Below, piece after piece: positions 1 through 8,184 of a stretch of 64,000 nt of DNA. Source of the stretch: Ardenticatenaceae bacterium (GTDB taxonomy: Bacteria; Chloroflexota; Anaerolineae; Promineifilales; Promineifilaceae); contig JACKBV010000008.1 in NCBI GenBank assembly GCA_020634315.1, positions 62,001 to 126,000 on the forward strand, written 5' to 3'. Both the position numbers and the translations under genes were made by a program. Numbering within the stretch: position 1 is the stretch's first letter; each line of letters opens with the position of its first letter. A model generated the notes under the pieces. The model made no database searches. It had not been told where the DNA came from and saw only the letters and a program-made list of their open reading frames with translations.

Positions 1-449
1 CAAATACCGCCAACTACTTCCACACCACCGCCCAGGCCAGTAAACACAGACTCAATCGCCAACCAGACGGTTGCCGCCAGTTCCGGATTGCTGGCTTGCA
101 AGCCAGCAACCGTTTCCATGCCAACGTTGTAAATCATGCCGCTGGCAATCACCAGCACGGCCCAAATAATGCCAAAGGCGGTGGCAATGCGGGCCAGGGC
201 AGACCGTTTGCCATCCAGCCGTTCGTGCAGCGCCAGCGAGAGCACCACCAGCGTCGCCCCCCAGGCAACATACACAATCAGGTGCAGCGCAGTGAGTAAC
301 CCCTGGTTTTCTACAATTGCTGCTACTTTTTCCAGCGGGTCGGCAATGCCCCCCACGTTCACCACAGCGATAAAGCCCACAAACCCAATAACGTAAGCCA
401 GGGCTTCATACAAGGCGGCTATCCCGCCCCACTTCTGTAACTTGCTCAT
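1..449 (-). CDS. Multi-pass membrane protein, C-terminus cut by window edge
   Basis: The reading frame starts at an ATG at 449 and runs off the left edge with no stop (149 codons visible). The start is supported by an AAGGAGA Shine-Dalgarno just upstream. The visible part begins MSKLQKWGGIAALYEALAYV and holds about four hydrophobic helices separated by short polar loops, one containing HERLDGKR. Layout and N-terminus recall DUF4386-like integral membrane proteins, but I cannot assign a function. It is transcribed leftward, and about 90 bases separate it from the small gene upstream. The membrane character is certain from sequence; the family name is a weak guess. Confidence 0.7.
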   Translation of the reverse strand, partial: MSKLQKWGGIAALYEALAYVIGFVGFIAVVNVGGIADPLEKVAAIVENQGLLTALHLIVYVAWGATLVVLSLALHERLDGKRSALARIATAFGIIWAVLVIASGMIYNVGMETVAGLQASNPELAATVWLAIESVFTGLGGGVEVVGGI

Positions 450-536
450 ATTTCCGTCTCCTTTTTGTTCTTAATAGATGATTTTTCTTGTGGCCGCGAA
501 TGTCCATCTCTGTTTTTACACGTCCAGAAAACGCAG

Positions 537-764
537 CTACAAATTTACGGGGTTCACTGAGATTAAGGTCAGACCAAGGTTATTGATCTTCTTCAACACG
601 CCATGCAGCGCCGCTTGATCGCGGATGGGGCCACGCAAAACCGTGTTCCCATCGTCGCCAGGGCTGATGGTCAAGCCGTCAAACCATTCTTGCCAACGGC
701 CGTCTAACTGCCCGGCAACTTTGATTTCGTATTCGCTCTGCTTTCTTGCGTGTTCGTTCATCAT
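537..764 (-). CDS. Small conserved soluble protein of unknown function (75 aa)
   Basis: A 75-residue protein starting MMNEHARKQSEYEIKVAGQL. The frame stays open upstream to 869, but an AGAGG Shine-Dalgarno lies just before the tandem ATG codons at 764/761, so the shorter form is preferred. The sequence reads as a compact alpha/beta domain: W-E-W near residue 22, then a glycine/aspartate turn, a DQAALHGVLKKI helix and a final strand ending in SVNPV. I recall similar small proteins in Chloroflexota and Actinobacteria next to unrelated genes; none has a function I can name. It has no signal peptide or membrane segment. Confidence 0.6.
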   Translation of the reverse strand: MMNEHARKQSEYEIKVAGQLDGRWQEWFDGLTISPGDDGNTVLRGPIRDQAALHGVLKKINNLGLTLISVNPVNL

Positions 765-991
765 GCCTCTAGCATACGGCAAGCAAGGCGACAACTCCCC
801 ACAAGAAACTGTAGTCGTCGCGGGTAAAAAACTGTAGTCTGTTGGGAAACGTTGTAGGTTTGTCTTCAAGCCGCCTGTGACAAAGCAGTTTTGCCATTCG
901 GGCTATGCTGGGGGGACAAGTGGCTCAATCTTGTTCAGGGGGTGCAATCCCACACTGGCACTTTGGGGGAACAAAATAATGGATAGAGGTG

Positions 992-1012
992 TACCGCCTC
1001 AATGAGGCGGTA
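992..1012. repeat. Perfect hairpin in a gene-free gap
   Basis: The gap 765-1111 contains no convincing gene. Its one clear structure is a perfect 9-bp inverted repeat, TACCGCCTC/GAGGCGGTA, around an AAT loop. It lies about 100 bases beyond the stop of the OhrR-like gene and has no T-run, so it is not a classic terminator. It may stabilise mRNA ends or be a small repeat remnant. Confidence 0.5.
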
Positions 1013-1111
1013 TGAGATGGAGTATTGGATTCGGTAGAGGACGAGGGAATCAGGCAGGCAGTATACGCGCCATATAAACCATAATAAATTTGTAGTGGGG
1101 TATTTTCCAGT

Positions 1112-1561
1112 CTAGCCGTGTTTTTCTGACAAATGCTGGATGATCTTGTAAAGCTCTGCCAGCATTACTTGCAGCGCTTCTATATTGGTGTCTTCGGCAC
1201 TCAGGCCAGCAACCAATCTTTCCGGAATGGTGGCGGCCACTTCGCGCAGGGCACGCCCCTGCGCCGTGAGGGTAATGATTACCTGCCGTTCATCCTCGGT
1301 GGAGCGTGCCCGTGACAGCAAGCCTTGTGCCTCCATCCGCTTGAGCAATGGCGTGACGGTGTTTGTGTTGAGCAGCAGCTTTTGGCCGATTTCGTTCACC
1401 GGCAGGCCATCGCTCTCCCACAACACCATCAAAACCAAATATTGGGGATAGGTCAGCCCTAGCTCATCGAGCAAGGGCTGGTATTCGCGCGTGATTAGCC
1501 GAGATGCGGCATAAATTGGGAAGCAGATTTGGTTTTCTAACTTTAGTTGCTCATATGTCAT
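1112..1561 (-). CDS. MarR/OhrR-family transcriptional regulator
   Basis: A 149-residue winged-helix regulator of the MarR family. The N-terminal pattern LENQICFPIYAASR, followed by EYQPLLDELGLTYPQY, closely matches OhrR, where the single N-terminal cysteine (here Cys13) is the organic-peroxide sensor. The recognition region is LLNTNTVTPLLKRMEAQGL, followed by the wing with DERQ. OhrR proteins bind DNA as dimers and release it when the cysteine is oxidised. Its start overlaps the end of the upstream membrane gene by 11 bases, so it is the last gene of a three-gene operon whose promoter carries a good MarR-type operator. No ohr peroxidase gene is in the window. Regulator identity is solid; the inducer is inferred. 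Confidence 0.88.
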   Translation of the reverse strand: MTYEQLKLENQICFPIYAASRLITREYQPLLDELGLTYPQYLVLMVLWESDGLPVNEIGQKLLLNTNTVTPLLKRMEAQGLLSRARSTEDERQVIITLTAQGRALREVAATIPERLVAGLSAEDTNIEALQVMLAELYKIIQHLSEKHG

Positions 1562-1940
1562 AAAGAAACGAACCTCGAACCCGGACGACGCCCAGAAAAA
1601 CGAGAGCCAACACGGCGATGATAAGAAAGAGATTGTTACGGAACTTAATGGCGCTGGGCTGGTTTTTCCAGGCGGCGTTGGTATGGGCTAAAACGACAGT
1701 GGTCAGCATAATGCCTACATGTTCAAATAGTCGTGTGTAGTCAACCGTGCGCTGCAAAAACAAGATGAGGCCGAGCAGCAAGTTGACATCAATAAAGCCA
1801 ACAAAAGCAGACATCAAAATACGATCTGTCTTATTATAGTCCTGTTTACGCAGCCAGCCGATGGCGAACTTAATGATTATGACGACGGCCAAAATGACAA
1901 CGAGCCAGCGAACCTCTCCGTGAATGTTTTGTATTGACAT
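1551..1940 (-). CDS. Four-helix integral membrane protein, function unknown
   Basis: 129 residues starting MSIQNIHGEVRWLVVILAVV. Four hydrophobic segments are visible, at roughly residues 10-30, 42-62, 74-92 and 103-122, with a conserved-looking histidine (AHTNAAW) between helices 3 and 4. No family is recognised with confidence; small four-helix proteins of this kind sometimes bind haem or quinone, but nothing here proves it. It lies 3 bases after the DoxX gene and overlaps the OhrR-like gene, so all three are likely co-transcribed and co-regulated. A role in membrane redox stress is an inference from that context only. Confidence 0.75.
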   Translation of the reverse strand: MSIQNIHGEVRWLVVILAVVIIIKFAIGWLRKQDYNKTDRILMSAFVGFIDVNLLLGLILFLQRTVDYTRLFEHVGIMLTTVVLAHTNAAWKNQPSAIKFRNNLFLIIAVLALVFLGVVRVRGSFLYDI

Positions 1941-1943
1941 GCG

Positions 1944-2417
1944 TTAGTTTCCGTTTTGCAATGTGACAGTTGTTGTGTGCGGGTGACGGCTGCGCCAGAT
2001 TTGCCATGCGCCGCTGCTCCACAATGCCCAAAGCACGAGCAGTGGCTGGAACAGGAGGCGCACGGCGCGTGCCGTATCGCTGTTCAGGCCAAATGCGTCG
2101 ATGCGATTGACGTATTGTGAAATGTTGCCAGGGAAGATAGCGATAAAGAATACGGCCGTTACCAACCCCACCAAGGCACGATACCCACGCGCAACAAGCA
2201 GCGCTGCCCCCAACAGGATTTCGACCATTCCCGACAAAACAACCACCCGGTCGCCATCAAGTGGCACCCACGGCGGCACCTGAGCCAAGAATTCAGTGCG
2301 GGCCACTGTCAGATGCGTGATACCGGCAAAAAGCAAAAAAGCGCCCAACAGCAAGCGGAAAATATTCTGCACAATCGTTGTTTGTGGCTTGAAGCCAATG
2401 ATGGTTTTTAAGTTCAT
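1944..2417 (-). CDS. DoxX family membrane protein
   Basis: 157 residues from the ATG at 2417 (MNLKTIIGFKPQTT). A longer open frame exists upstream, but the AAGGA element sits about nine bases before 2417, and the longer form would cross the predicted promoter-operator. Features of the DoxX/DoxD-like family: a first helix with LLGAFLLFAGITHL, a loop with PPWVP, a second helix with SGMVEILLGAALL, the RGYRALVGL segment, then FPGNISQY and a final helix before a polar tail. Family members are four-helix proteins linked to thiol and oxidative homeostasis. First gene of an operon with a 4-TM protein and an OhrR-like regulator, which fits a peroxide or disulfide stress role. Confidence 0.85.
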   Translation of the reverse strand: MNLKTIIGFKPQTTIVQNIFRLLLGAFLLFAGITHLTVARTEFLAQVPPWVPLDGDRVVVLSGMVEILLGAALLVARGYRALVGLVTAVFFIAIFPGNISQYVNRIDAFGLNSDTARAVRLLFQPLLVLWALWSSGAWQIWRSRHPHTTTVTLQNGN

Positions 2418-2461
2418 GATCATGTTTCCTTGTCTTTGAAAATGTTTTTGCATCTTATGCG

Positions 2462-2483
2462 ATTGTATCGTTAGCGATATAAT
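2462..2483 (-). promoter_or_regulatory. Predicted OhrR/MarR operator over the doxX operon promoter
   Basis: An inverted repeat with 9-base arms, ATTGTATCG and CGATATAAT (8 of 9 pairs match), separated by TTAG. The inner TATCG-TTAG-CGATA is perfect. On the minus strand it overlaps a plausible promoter, TTGATA, 15 bases, then TACAAT, reading toward the DoxX start 45 bases away. Size and position suit a MarR dimer and autoregulation by the OhrR-like protein at the operon's end. Binding is inferred. Confidence 0.6.
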
Positions 2484-2511
2484 ATCAAAAAATAATTCTT
2501 GTGACAAGAAA

Positions 2512-2551
2512 CATTCACAACATGAATGGGCCATTCACAACATGAATGGGC
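2512..2551. repeat. Two tandem 20-bp copies, each a hairpin
   Basis: The 20-bp unit beginning CATTCACAACATGAATGG occurs twice back to back with no mismatch. Each copy is itself an inverted repeat (CATTCA/TGAATG, with an ACA-type loop). It lies between the doxX operon promoter and the stop of the LuxR-type gene, so it could be a regulator site or a weak double terminator for that gene. Confidence 0.6.
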
Positions 2552-2556
2552 AGCGT

Positions 2557-4878
2557 TTAGATAAGCTCTAATTCTCTTGCTTTGGCAATAGCCAGGGAGC
2601 GTTTACTGACGCCCAACTTGCTATATATGTTTTTGGTGTGGTAGAGCACGGTGTTCAGGCTGATGAACAACTGCGCGGCAATCTCTTTGTTTTTTAGCCC
2701 GGCAATGATGAGAGCCAGGATTTCCAGCTCGCGCTCACTGAGGGGGTCGATGAGCGACTGCGCTGGCGGCAAGGCATCGGGTTGGGCGATGGCACGCGCG
2801 TAGGCCAACGATGTCCCGACAGCCAACCATTGCGCCACTTGCAGTTGTGCTCGCGGCGGCTCTGTCTGAGCAAGTAGGTTCTGCAAAAATTGAATTTGCT
2901 GTGGCAGGTCTGGGTTTTTCAGGGAAACGGCCGTTTCCCGCACCATCTCCAGCGCCGCCCTGGCCTCTGCATAATTGCCCGCCATTAGCTCGACCAACGC
3001 CAACAACATGCCGCTGCGACAAAGGCCGCTTAGCTCATTGACAAAACGGCCGTGTGCCTGCGCCTGCGCAATCTCCTGCCGCGCCGCCTCCAGGTCGTCA
3101 GCCGCAAACGCAAGCTGCGCCAATCCCAAATGCACGTAAAGCAGCAGCGGGCTTTGCGCCAACCCCTGATTGGCGGCAAAGGCTTGTGTGTCCTGCAAAA
3201 CGGCCGTTGCCGTTGGTTCATCGCCGCGCAGCAGGTACAGCAAGCCTAAATAGCCCCCGGCCAGAAAAGCGACGTTGAGGTTGCGGCTTTGCCGCGCCAG
3301 GAGGGAGGCTTGTTGCAGCATGTGAACGGCCGTTTCCAACTCATCAGCCGTCGTGCCGGTCGCCCCCATCATTTGCGCCGCGCCCAATTGCAGCAGCGCC
3401 GCACAGCGCGACAACGCATAATCAGGCGGGGTCAATTGCAGCACCAACGCGGCTTCCGCCTGCATCAACGGCAAATCTTCGCGTGTACGCGCAATGTTGG
3501 CGCGAATGAGCGAGGTAACAGAGCGCACAGCCGGTGCGCCTTGTGCGGCCGTTTCCGCCGCCTGCAAATACGGTTCAACCGCATCCATTTGCCCCTGGTT
3601 GACCAACACCCAGGCGTAATTGATGCACAATCGCGGCTGTTGGTGCAGCACAGCGGCAGGAAAGGCATCGAGCCAGCGCCGCAGCGTGGTCAGTTGGCCT
3701 TGAAAAAGGAAGGTTAAGCCGTGTTCGACCAGGAGGGGAACGGCCGTTTCCCATGCTTCCGCCGCCAGCGCATACTCAATGGCATCCGCCGTCAGGCCGT
3801 TGGCTGCCGCCCACGCTGCCGCCTTGTGGCGAATGACCTGGGCCTCGGCGGCGGGTAACTTTTGCCGCAGCAAGTCGGCGAAAAGGTGGTGATAACGGTA
3901 CCAACGCCGTTCATCATCCAGGGAAATGAGGAAGGAGTTGGTCGTCTCTAACTGCTCCAGGGTTTGCTGTGCTTGCTGCGCGGAGACAGGCAAGACGGCC
4001 GCACACAAATCGGCGCACAAGTGCTGGAGAACGGCCGTTTGCAGCAAAAACGCCTGCACCGTGGGTGACATTTGGGACAACACCTCATCTGTCAGGTAAT
4101 CCATGATAAAGCGATGGCTGCCGGTAAAGCTGCGCACGAAATCATGCAAGTCGTCGCTGGCGCGATGCTGCATAGACAATGCCGCCATTTGCAAACCGGC
4201 AATCCAACCTTCGGTGCGGCTTTCCAGGGCGGCAATGTGCTCAGGCAGCAGCGCCAACCCCATTGTTTGCTGCAAAAAGCAAGCCGCCTCTGCCTCAGTA
4301 AAGCGCAAATCGTCGGCGCGGAGTTCGACCAGTTCGCCCCGTGCCCGCAGCCGGGAAATGGGGAAGCCGGGATCGCTGCGACTGGTGAGCAGCAATGTCA
4401 TTTGCGGCGGCATCAAGTCGAGCAGTGTGCCGAGGGCGGTGTCAATGTCGGCCGAATCAAAGGCATGATAATCGTCCAGGACAAAGATGAAGGGCACGGA
4501 AACGGGAAACACGTCCTGGACAAATGCCTTCATCAACGTTTTGGGAGGGATGGTCTGGTTCGATTGCAGCAGTTGTGGCAAATGCGACTGGATGCCGGGT
4601 AACGGCCGTACCGCTTCCGCCAAATAACGAAAGAATTGCTGCGGATCGCTGTCATCTTCGTCCAACGATAACCAACAGACCTGGGCTGTGTCCGCAGCTT
4701 GTAGCTGCTGTAACCAGGCGGTCGCCAACGTTGTTTTGCCGTAACCGGCGGGAGCGGAAATGAGGATGAGTTTGGTTAAACGATTGGGTTCTAGTTTTGC
4801 GAGAAGAGACGGCCGTTTCACCCAACCAGGGTGGGCAGCGGGCATGTAGAGCTTTGTTTGCAACAGTGCATCAAACAT
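2557..4878 (-). CDS. LuxR-family ATP-dependent (MalT/LAL-type) transcriptional regulator
   Basis: 773 residues, the normal size for large ATP-binding LuxR regulators. The N-terminus begins MFDALLQTKLYMPAAHPGWV. A P-loop GYGKTT is at residues 45-50, a Walker B FIFVLDDYHAF near 130-140, and SRSDP/RTEGWIAGLQ motifs of the STAND/MalT ATPase follow. The middle (about 350-690) is an alanine/leucine-rich helical repeat region of TPR type. The last 60 residues form a LuxR HTH: LSERELEIL, NKEIAAQLFIS, then LNTVLYHTKNIYSKLGV. Such proteins bind an inducer and ATP, oligomerise and activate transcription. It is divergent from the molybdoenzyme gene at 5005 with about 125 bases between, so it may control it; that link is inferred. 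Confidence 0.92.
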   Translation of the reverse strand: MFDALLQTKLYMPAAHPGWVKRPSLLAKLEPNRLTKLILISAPAGYGKTTLATAWLQQLQAADTAQVCWLSLDEDDSDPQQFFRYLAEAVRPLPGIQSHLPQLLQSNQTIPPKTLMKAFVQDVFPVSVPFIFVLDDYHAFDSADIDTALGTLLDLMPPQMTLLLTSRSDPGFPISRLRARGELVELRADDLRFTEAEAACFLQQTMGLALLPEHIAALESRTEGWIAGLQMAALSMQHRASDDLHDFVRSFTGSHRFIMDYLTDEVLSQMSPTVQAFLLQTAVLQHLCADLCAAVLPVSAQQAQQTLEQLETTNSFLISLDDERRWYRYHHLFADLLRQKLPAAEAQVIRHKAAAWAAANGLTADAIEYALAAEAWETAVPLLVEHGLTFLFQGQLTTLRRWLDAFPAAVLHQQPRLCINYAWVLVNQGQMDAVEPYLQAAETAAQGAPAVRSVTSLIRANIARTREDLPLMQAEAALVLQLTPPDYALSRCAALLQLGAAQMMGATGTTADELETAVHMLQQASLLARQSRNLNVAFLAGGYLGLLYLLRGDEPTATAVLQDTQAFAANQGLAQSPLLLYVHLGLAQLAFAADDLEAARQEIAQAQAHGRFVNELSGLCRSGMLLALVELMAGNYAEARAALEMVRETAVSLKNPDLPQQIQFLQNLLAQTEPPRAQLQVAQWLAVGTSLAYARAIAQPDALPPAQSLIDPLSERELEILALIIAGLKNKEIAAQLFISLNTVLYHTKNIYSKLGVSKRSLAIAKARELELI

Positions 4879-5004
4879 GGGGGCCGATTATAGGGGAAAG
4901 TTGGGGAAAGGGGAAACGGCCGTTGCCACAATCGGAATGTGCGACAATTTGAGGTAAAATACCCTTGTCATTTACAGTCCCAGTAATGACAAAAGGAAAC
5001 AACC

Positions 5005-7968
5005 ATGCACATCTCACTGAATATCAACGGCAGCGACTACCCCGTCGCCGCCTCCCCCACCAGCACCCTCATGACTGCCCTGCGCCAACTTGGTTACTTC
5101 TCTGTGCGCTTCGGCAGCGATGATGGCACAACCGGTGCCGCCGCCGTACTCGTCGATGGCAAGCTGGTCAACAGCGATACCCTGCTCGTCGGGCAGGCCA
5201 TCGGCAAGCCAATCGAAACCGTCGAAGGATTCACTCAGGCAGTTGGCGAACTGCACCCCATTCAAAAAGCGTTCATCGAAACAGGAGCCATCCAATCCGG
5301 CTATTCCACGCCAGCCATGATGTTGGCCGCAAAAGCGCTGCTCGCCCAAAACCCCAACCCAACAGAAAGCGACATACGCGACGCGCTATCTGGCATCCTC
5401 TGCCGTGAAACGGGTTACGTCAAGCCCGTAGAGGCGATCTTCCGCGCCGCAGCTTATTTGCGCGGCGAAGAACTGCCCCCTTACGATGGCCCGCAAATTG
5501 TAGACGCCACTTATTTTGCCGAAATGCCCCCCGCCGATGACCCGGACAAAACGCCTGACTTCTCTGGCGGGCAAGCGCCAGGTGGCAATTTGCAGCCATC
5601 TGTCTCCACAAAACCGCAGACGGACATCCAACTTACGTCGGGCATCCCGGAAACGGCCGTTGTCGGCAAACCCGAAACCAAAGTAGACGCCGTCAAACTC
5701 GCCAAAGGCAATCCCGCCTTCGTCGATGACATCGACATGCGCGGCATGTTGTACGCCAAACTGCTCACCAGCCCCCATGCCCACGCCCGCATTGTGGACA
5801 TTGACGACAGCGAGGCGACAGGCTTGCCCGGTGTGCGTGCCGTGATTCATTACAAAAATGTCGAGCGCGTCAAATACGCTTCTGGCGGGCAAAGCTACCC
5901 CAACCCGCCGCCGCACGATCAGGTCAGCTTTGACAACAAAGTGCGCTATGTGGGGGATCGGGTAGCGGCCGTTGCCGCCGACACACTCGCCATTGCCGAA
6001 GAAGCAATCAAGCGCATCAAAGTCGAGTACGAAATCCTGCCCGCTGTCTTCGACGAAAACGAAGCCATCAAACCGGGCGCACCGGTCATCCACGATGAAC
6101 CGGACACCCAAGACATCCATGATGCCAAGCGCAACATTGTCCACCACATCAAAGCGCATTTGGGCAATGTCGAGCAAGGCTTTACCGAATCTGACTATGT
6201 ATTTGAGCGCAACTACTATGTGCATCAAGTACAGCAAGCGCCCATCGAACCCCATATTGCCATCTCCTGGTGGGACAGCGACGAACGACTGGTCATCCGC
6301 ACCAGCACGCAGGTTCCTTTCCATGTGCGCCGCATGGTAGCGCCGCTCTTGGGACTGCCCGTGCGCCGTATTCGCGTCATCAAGCCGCGCATTGGCGGCG
6401 GCTTTGGCGTCAAGCAGGAAATGCTGCTGGAAGACATCGTTGGGCATCTCACCATCAAAACCGGCCGGCCGGTACGCCTCGAACTGACGCGCAGCGAAGA
6501 ATTCCGCAGCAGCCGCACGCGCCATCCGCAAACCATCACCTGGAAAACGGGCGTGATGAAAGATGGCACGCTGCACAGCCAAAAATTTAGCGTTGTCGCC
6601 AATACCGGTGCCTATGGCACGCATGGCCTGACCGTGCAAACCGTTACCGGCTTGCGCGGCCTCAGCAGTTACAACTGCCCCAATCGCCAGTTTGATTGTG
6701 TTGTTGCCTACACGAATCTGCCCGTGCCCGGTGCCTATCGCGGGTATGGTGCGCCACAGGCGTTGTTCGGGCTGGAAACCCACATGGATGAAATCGCCCA
6801 CGAACTGGGCATGGATCCCATCGAATTCCGGCGCAAAAACTGGGTGCAGGCTGGCGATCCGCTCTCGATTGCCCCGCTGCTGGGCGAAGGGGAAAAAGAG
6901 ACGGTGACAGCAGTGCCGTTCATCGAATCGTGCGGGTTAAACGAATGTTTTGCCCAAGGGATGCAGGCGATTGAGTGGCAGCGCAAGTATGAACCGGGCT
7001 GGCACGAAGTGCCCGGCAAGCCGCATCTGCGGCGCGGTTTGGGCGCGGCGATGTGTATGCACGGCACGGCCATTCCCGGCCTGGATATGGGCGGCGCATC
7101 CATCAAAATGAATGATGATGGCTCGTTTAATGTGCTTGTGGGGGCAACTGATTTGGGCACGGGGTCGGATACCGTGCTGGCACAAATGGCCGCTGAAGTG
7201 CTGGGCGTGCCGCTGGCGGACATTTTGATGTATTCCAGTGACACGGATATGACGCCGTTTGATGTGGGCGCGTATGCCAGCAGCACGACGTATATTTCGG
7301 GAACGGCCGTTAAACGGGCCGCCGAACAGGTAGCTGACCAGATACGCGAGCGGGCCGCGCTCATGCTGGAATTGGATGCCTGGGACGATATTCGCCTGGA
7401 GAACAAGATGGCCGTTGCCGCAAACGGCCGTTCCGTCACCCTGGAAGCCATTGCCCTGCACAGCCTGCACCAGGCAGACCAGCGGCAAATCATGGCCAGC
7501 GCCTCTTACGTCAGCGCCGCCTCCCCGCCCCCCTTTGCCGGGCAGTTTGCCGAGGTGGAAGTGGACATGGAAACGGGACAGGTGACGGTGACAAAGCTGG
7601 TCATGGCGGTGGATGCAGGCGTGCCCATCAACCCACTCACCGCCAGCGGGCAGGTAGAAGGCGGCATGACGCAAGCCTTGGGGTACGGTCACTGCGAAGA
7701 AATGGCCTACGACGAAACCGGCAACCTGGTCAATGACGAGTTTGGCCCCTACCACATTTATCGCGCCGACGAGATGCCCTGGCTTAAGGCGATTTTGGTG
7801 CAAACGAACGAGCCAACCGGCCCCTTTGGCGCAAAGGCCATTGCCGAAATCCCCAAGGACGGTGTCGCTCCGGCGCTGGCAAATGCCATTTTTGATGCCA
7901 CCGGCGTGCGTATCCGGCAAATCCCGTTCACGCCGCCGCGTGTGTATGCCGCGCTGCACCCGTCATGA
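5005..7968 (+). CDS. XdhD-like molybdopterin oxidoreductase with fused, cysteine-poor ferredoxin domain
   Basis: 987 residues after an AAAGGAAA Shine-Dalgarno. Residues 1-155 have the fold pattern of the [2Fe-2S] subunit of xanthine dehydrogenases, but almost all cluster ligands are missing: the GCxxGxCGAC loop reads GSDDGTTGAA, QCGxCTPG reads QSGYSTPA, and of the last pair only one Cys remains (GILCRETGY). Residues about 225-987 are the molybdenum domain: TSPHAHARIVDID, IGGGFGVKQ, PGAYRGYGAPQ and a C-terminal GAKAIAE that supplies the catalytic Glu. From memory, E. coli XdhD has the same fusion and the same cysteine loss, so the nearest relatives are XdhD-type (hypo)xanthine or selenium-linked enzymes. 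No FAD subunit or maturation genes are adjacent. Substrate unknown. Confidence 0.88.
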   Translation: MHISLNINGSDYPVAASPTSTLMTALRQLGYFSVRFGSDDGTTGAAAVLVDGKLVNSDTLLVGQAIGKPIETVEGFTQAVGELHPIQKAFIETGAIQSGYSTPAMMLAAKALLAQNPNPTESDIRDALSGILCRETGYVKPVEAIFRAAAYLRGEELPPYDGPQIVDATYFAEMPPADDPDKTPDFSGGQAPGGNLQPSVSTKPQTDIQLTSGIPETAVVGKPETKVDAVKLAKGNPAFVDDIDMRGMLYAKLLTSPHAHARIVDIDDSEATGLPGVRAVIHYKNVERVKYASGGQSYPNPPPHDQVSFDNKVRYVGDRVAAVAADTLAIAEEAIKRIKVEYEILPAVFDENEAIKPGAPVIHDEPDTQDIHDAKRNIVHHIKAHLGNVEQGFTESDYVFERNYYVHQVQQAPIEPHIAISWWDSDERLVIRTSTQVPFHVRRMVAPLLGLPVRRIRVIKPRIGGGFGVKQEMLLEDIVGHLTIKTGRPVRLELTRSEEFRSSRTRHPQTITWKTGVMKDGTLHSQKFSVVANTGAYGTHGLTVQTVTGLRGLSSYNCPNRQFDCVVAYTNLPVPGAYRGYGAPQALFGLETHMDEIAHELGMDPIEFRRKNWVQAGDPLSIAPLLGEGEKETVTAVPFIESCGLNECFAQGMQAIEWQRKYEPGWHEVPGKPHLRRGLGAAMCMHGTAIPGLDMGGASIKMNDDGSFNVLVGATDLGTGSDTVLAQMAAEVLGVPLADILMYSSDTDMTPFDVGAYASSTTYISGTAVKRAAEQVADQIRERAALMLELDAWDDIRLENKMAVAANGRSVTLEAIALHSLHQADQRQIMASASYVSAASPPPFAGQFAEVEVDMETGQVTVTKLVMAVDAGVPINPLTASGQVEGGMTQALGYGHCEEMAYDETGNLVNDEFGPYHIYRADEMPWLKAILVQTNEPTGPFGAKAIAEIPKDGVAPALANAIFDATGVRIRQIPFTPPRVYAALHPS

Positions 7969-7972
7969 TGCC

Positions 7973-8092
7973 GTTGTCATTCTGAGCAAGTCCGCGCAGC
8001 GAAGAATCCCACAAACGTTTGTTAAACCAGGATTGGCTTGACGCGGGGAATGGGATTCTTCACCCCTGCGGGGTTCAGAATGACGAGGGGAG
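7973..8092. repeat. Imperfect long inverted repeat, dispersed-element type
   Basis: About 37-bp arms face each other: left arm starting TGTCATTCTGAGCAAGTCC (7975-8012) and right arm ending GTTCAGAATGAC (8050-8085). Both carry GAAGAATCCCA in inverse orientation, separated by about 37 bases. It resembles small hairpin elements scattered between genes and could act as a terminator between the convergent neighbours. A second, perfect hairpin (CCTGCGC/GCGCAGG, loop TGAC) follows at 8127-8144. Nothing in 7969-8184 looks coding. Confidence 0.55.
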
Positions 8093-8184
8093 GGACAGGC
8101 ATGACACACCGCGCCTGGCGGCGCGACCTGCGCTGACGCGCAGGGGCGGGACTACGCTACCGCTGCGCCCGCCAGGAACAGTGA

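Noticed and set aside
5386..6801. 471-codon open frame antisense to the molybdoenzyme
   Set aside because: The sense strand encodes a full conserved enzyme; the antisense product shows no domain pattern and owes its length to codon composition.
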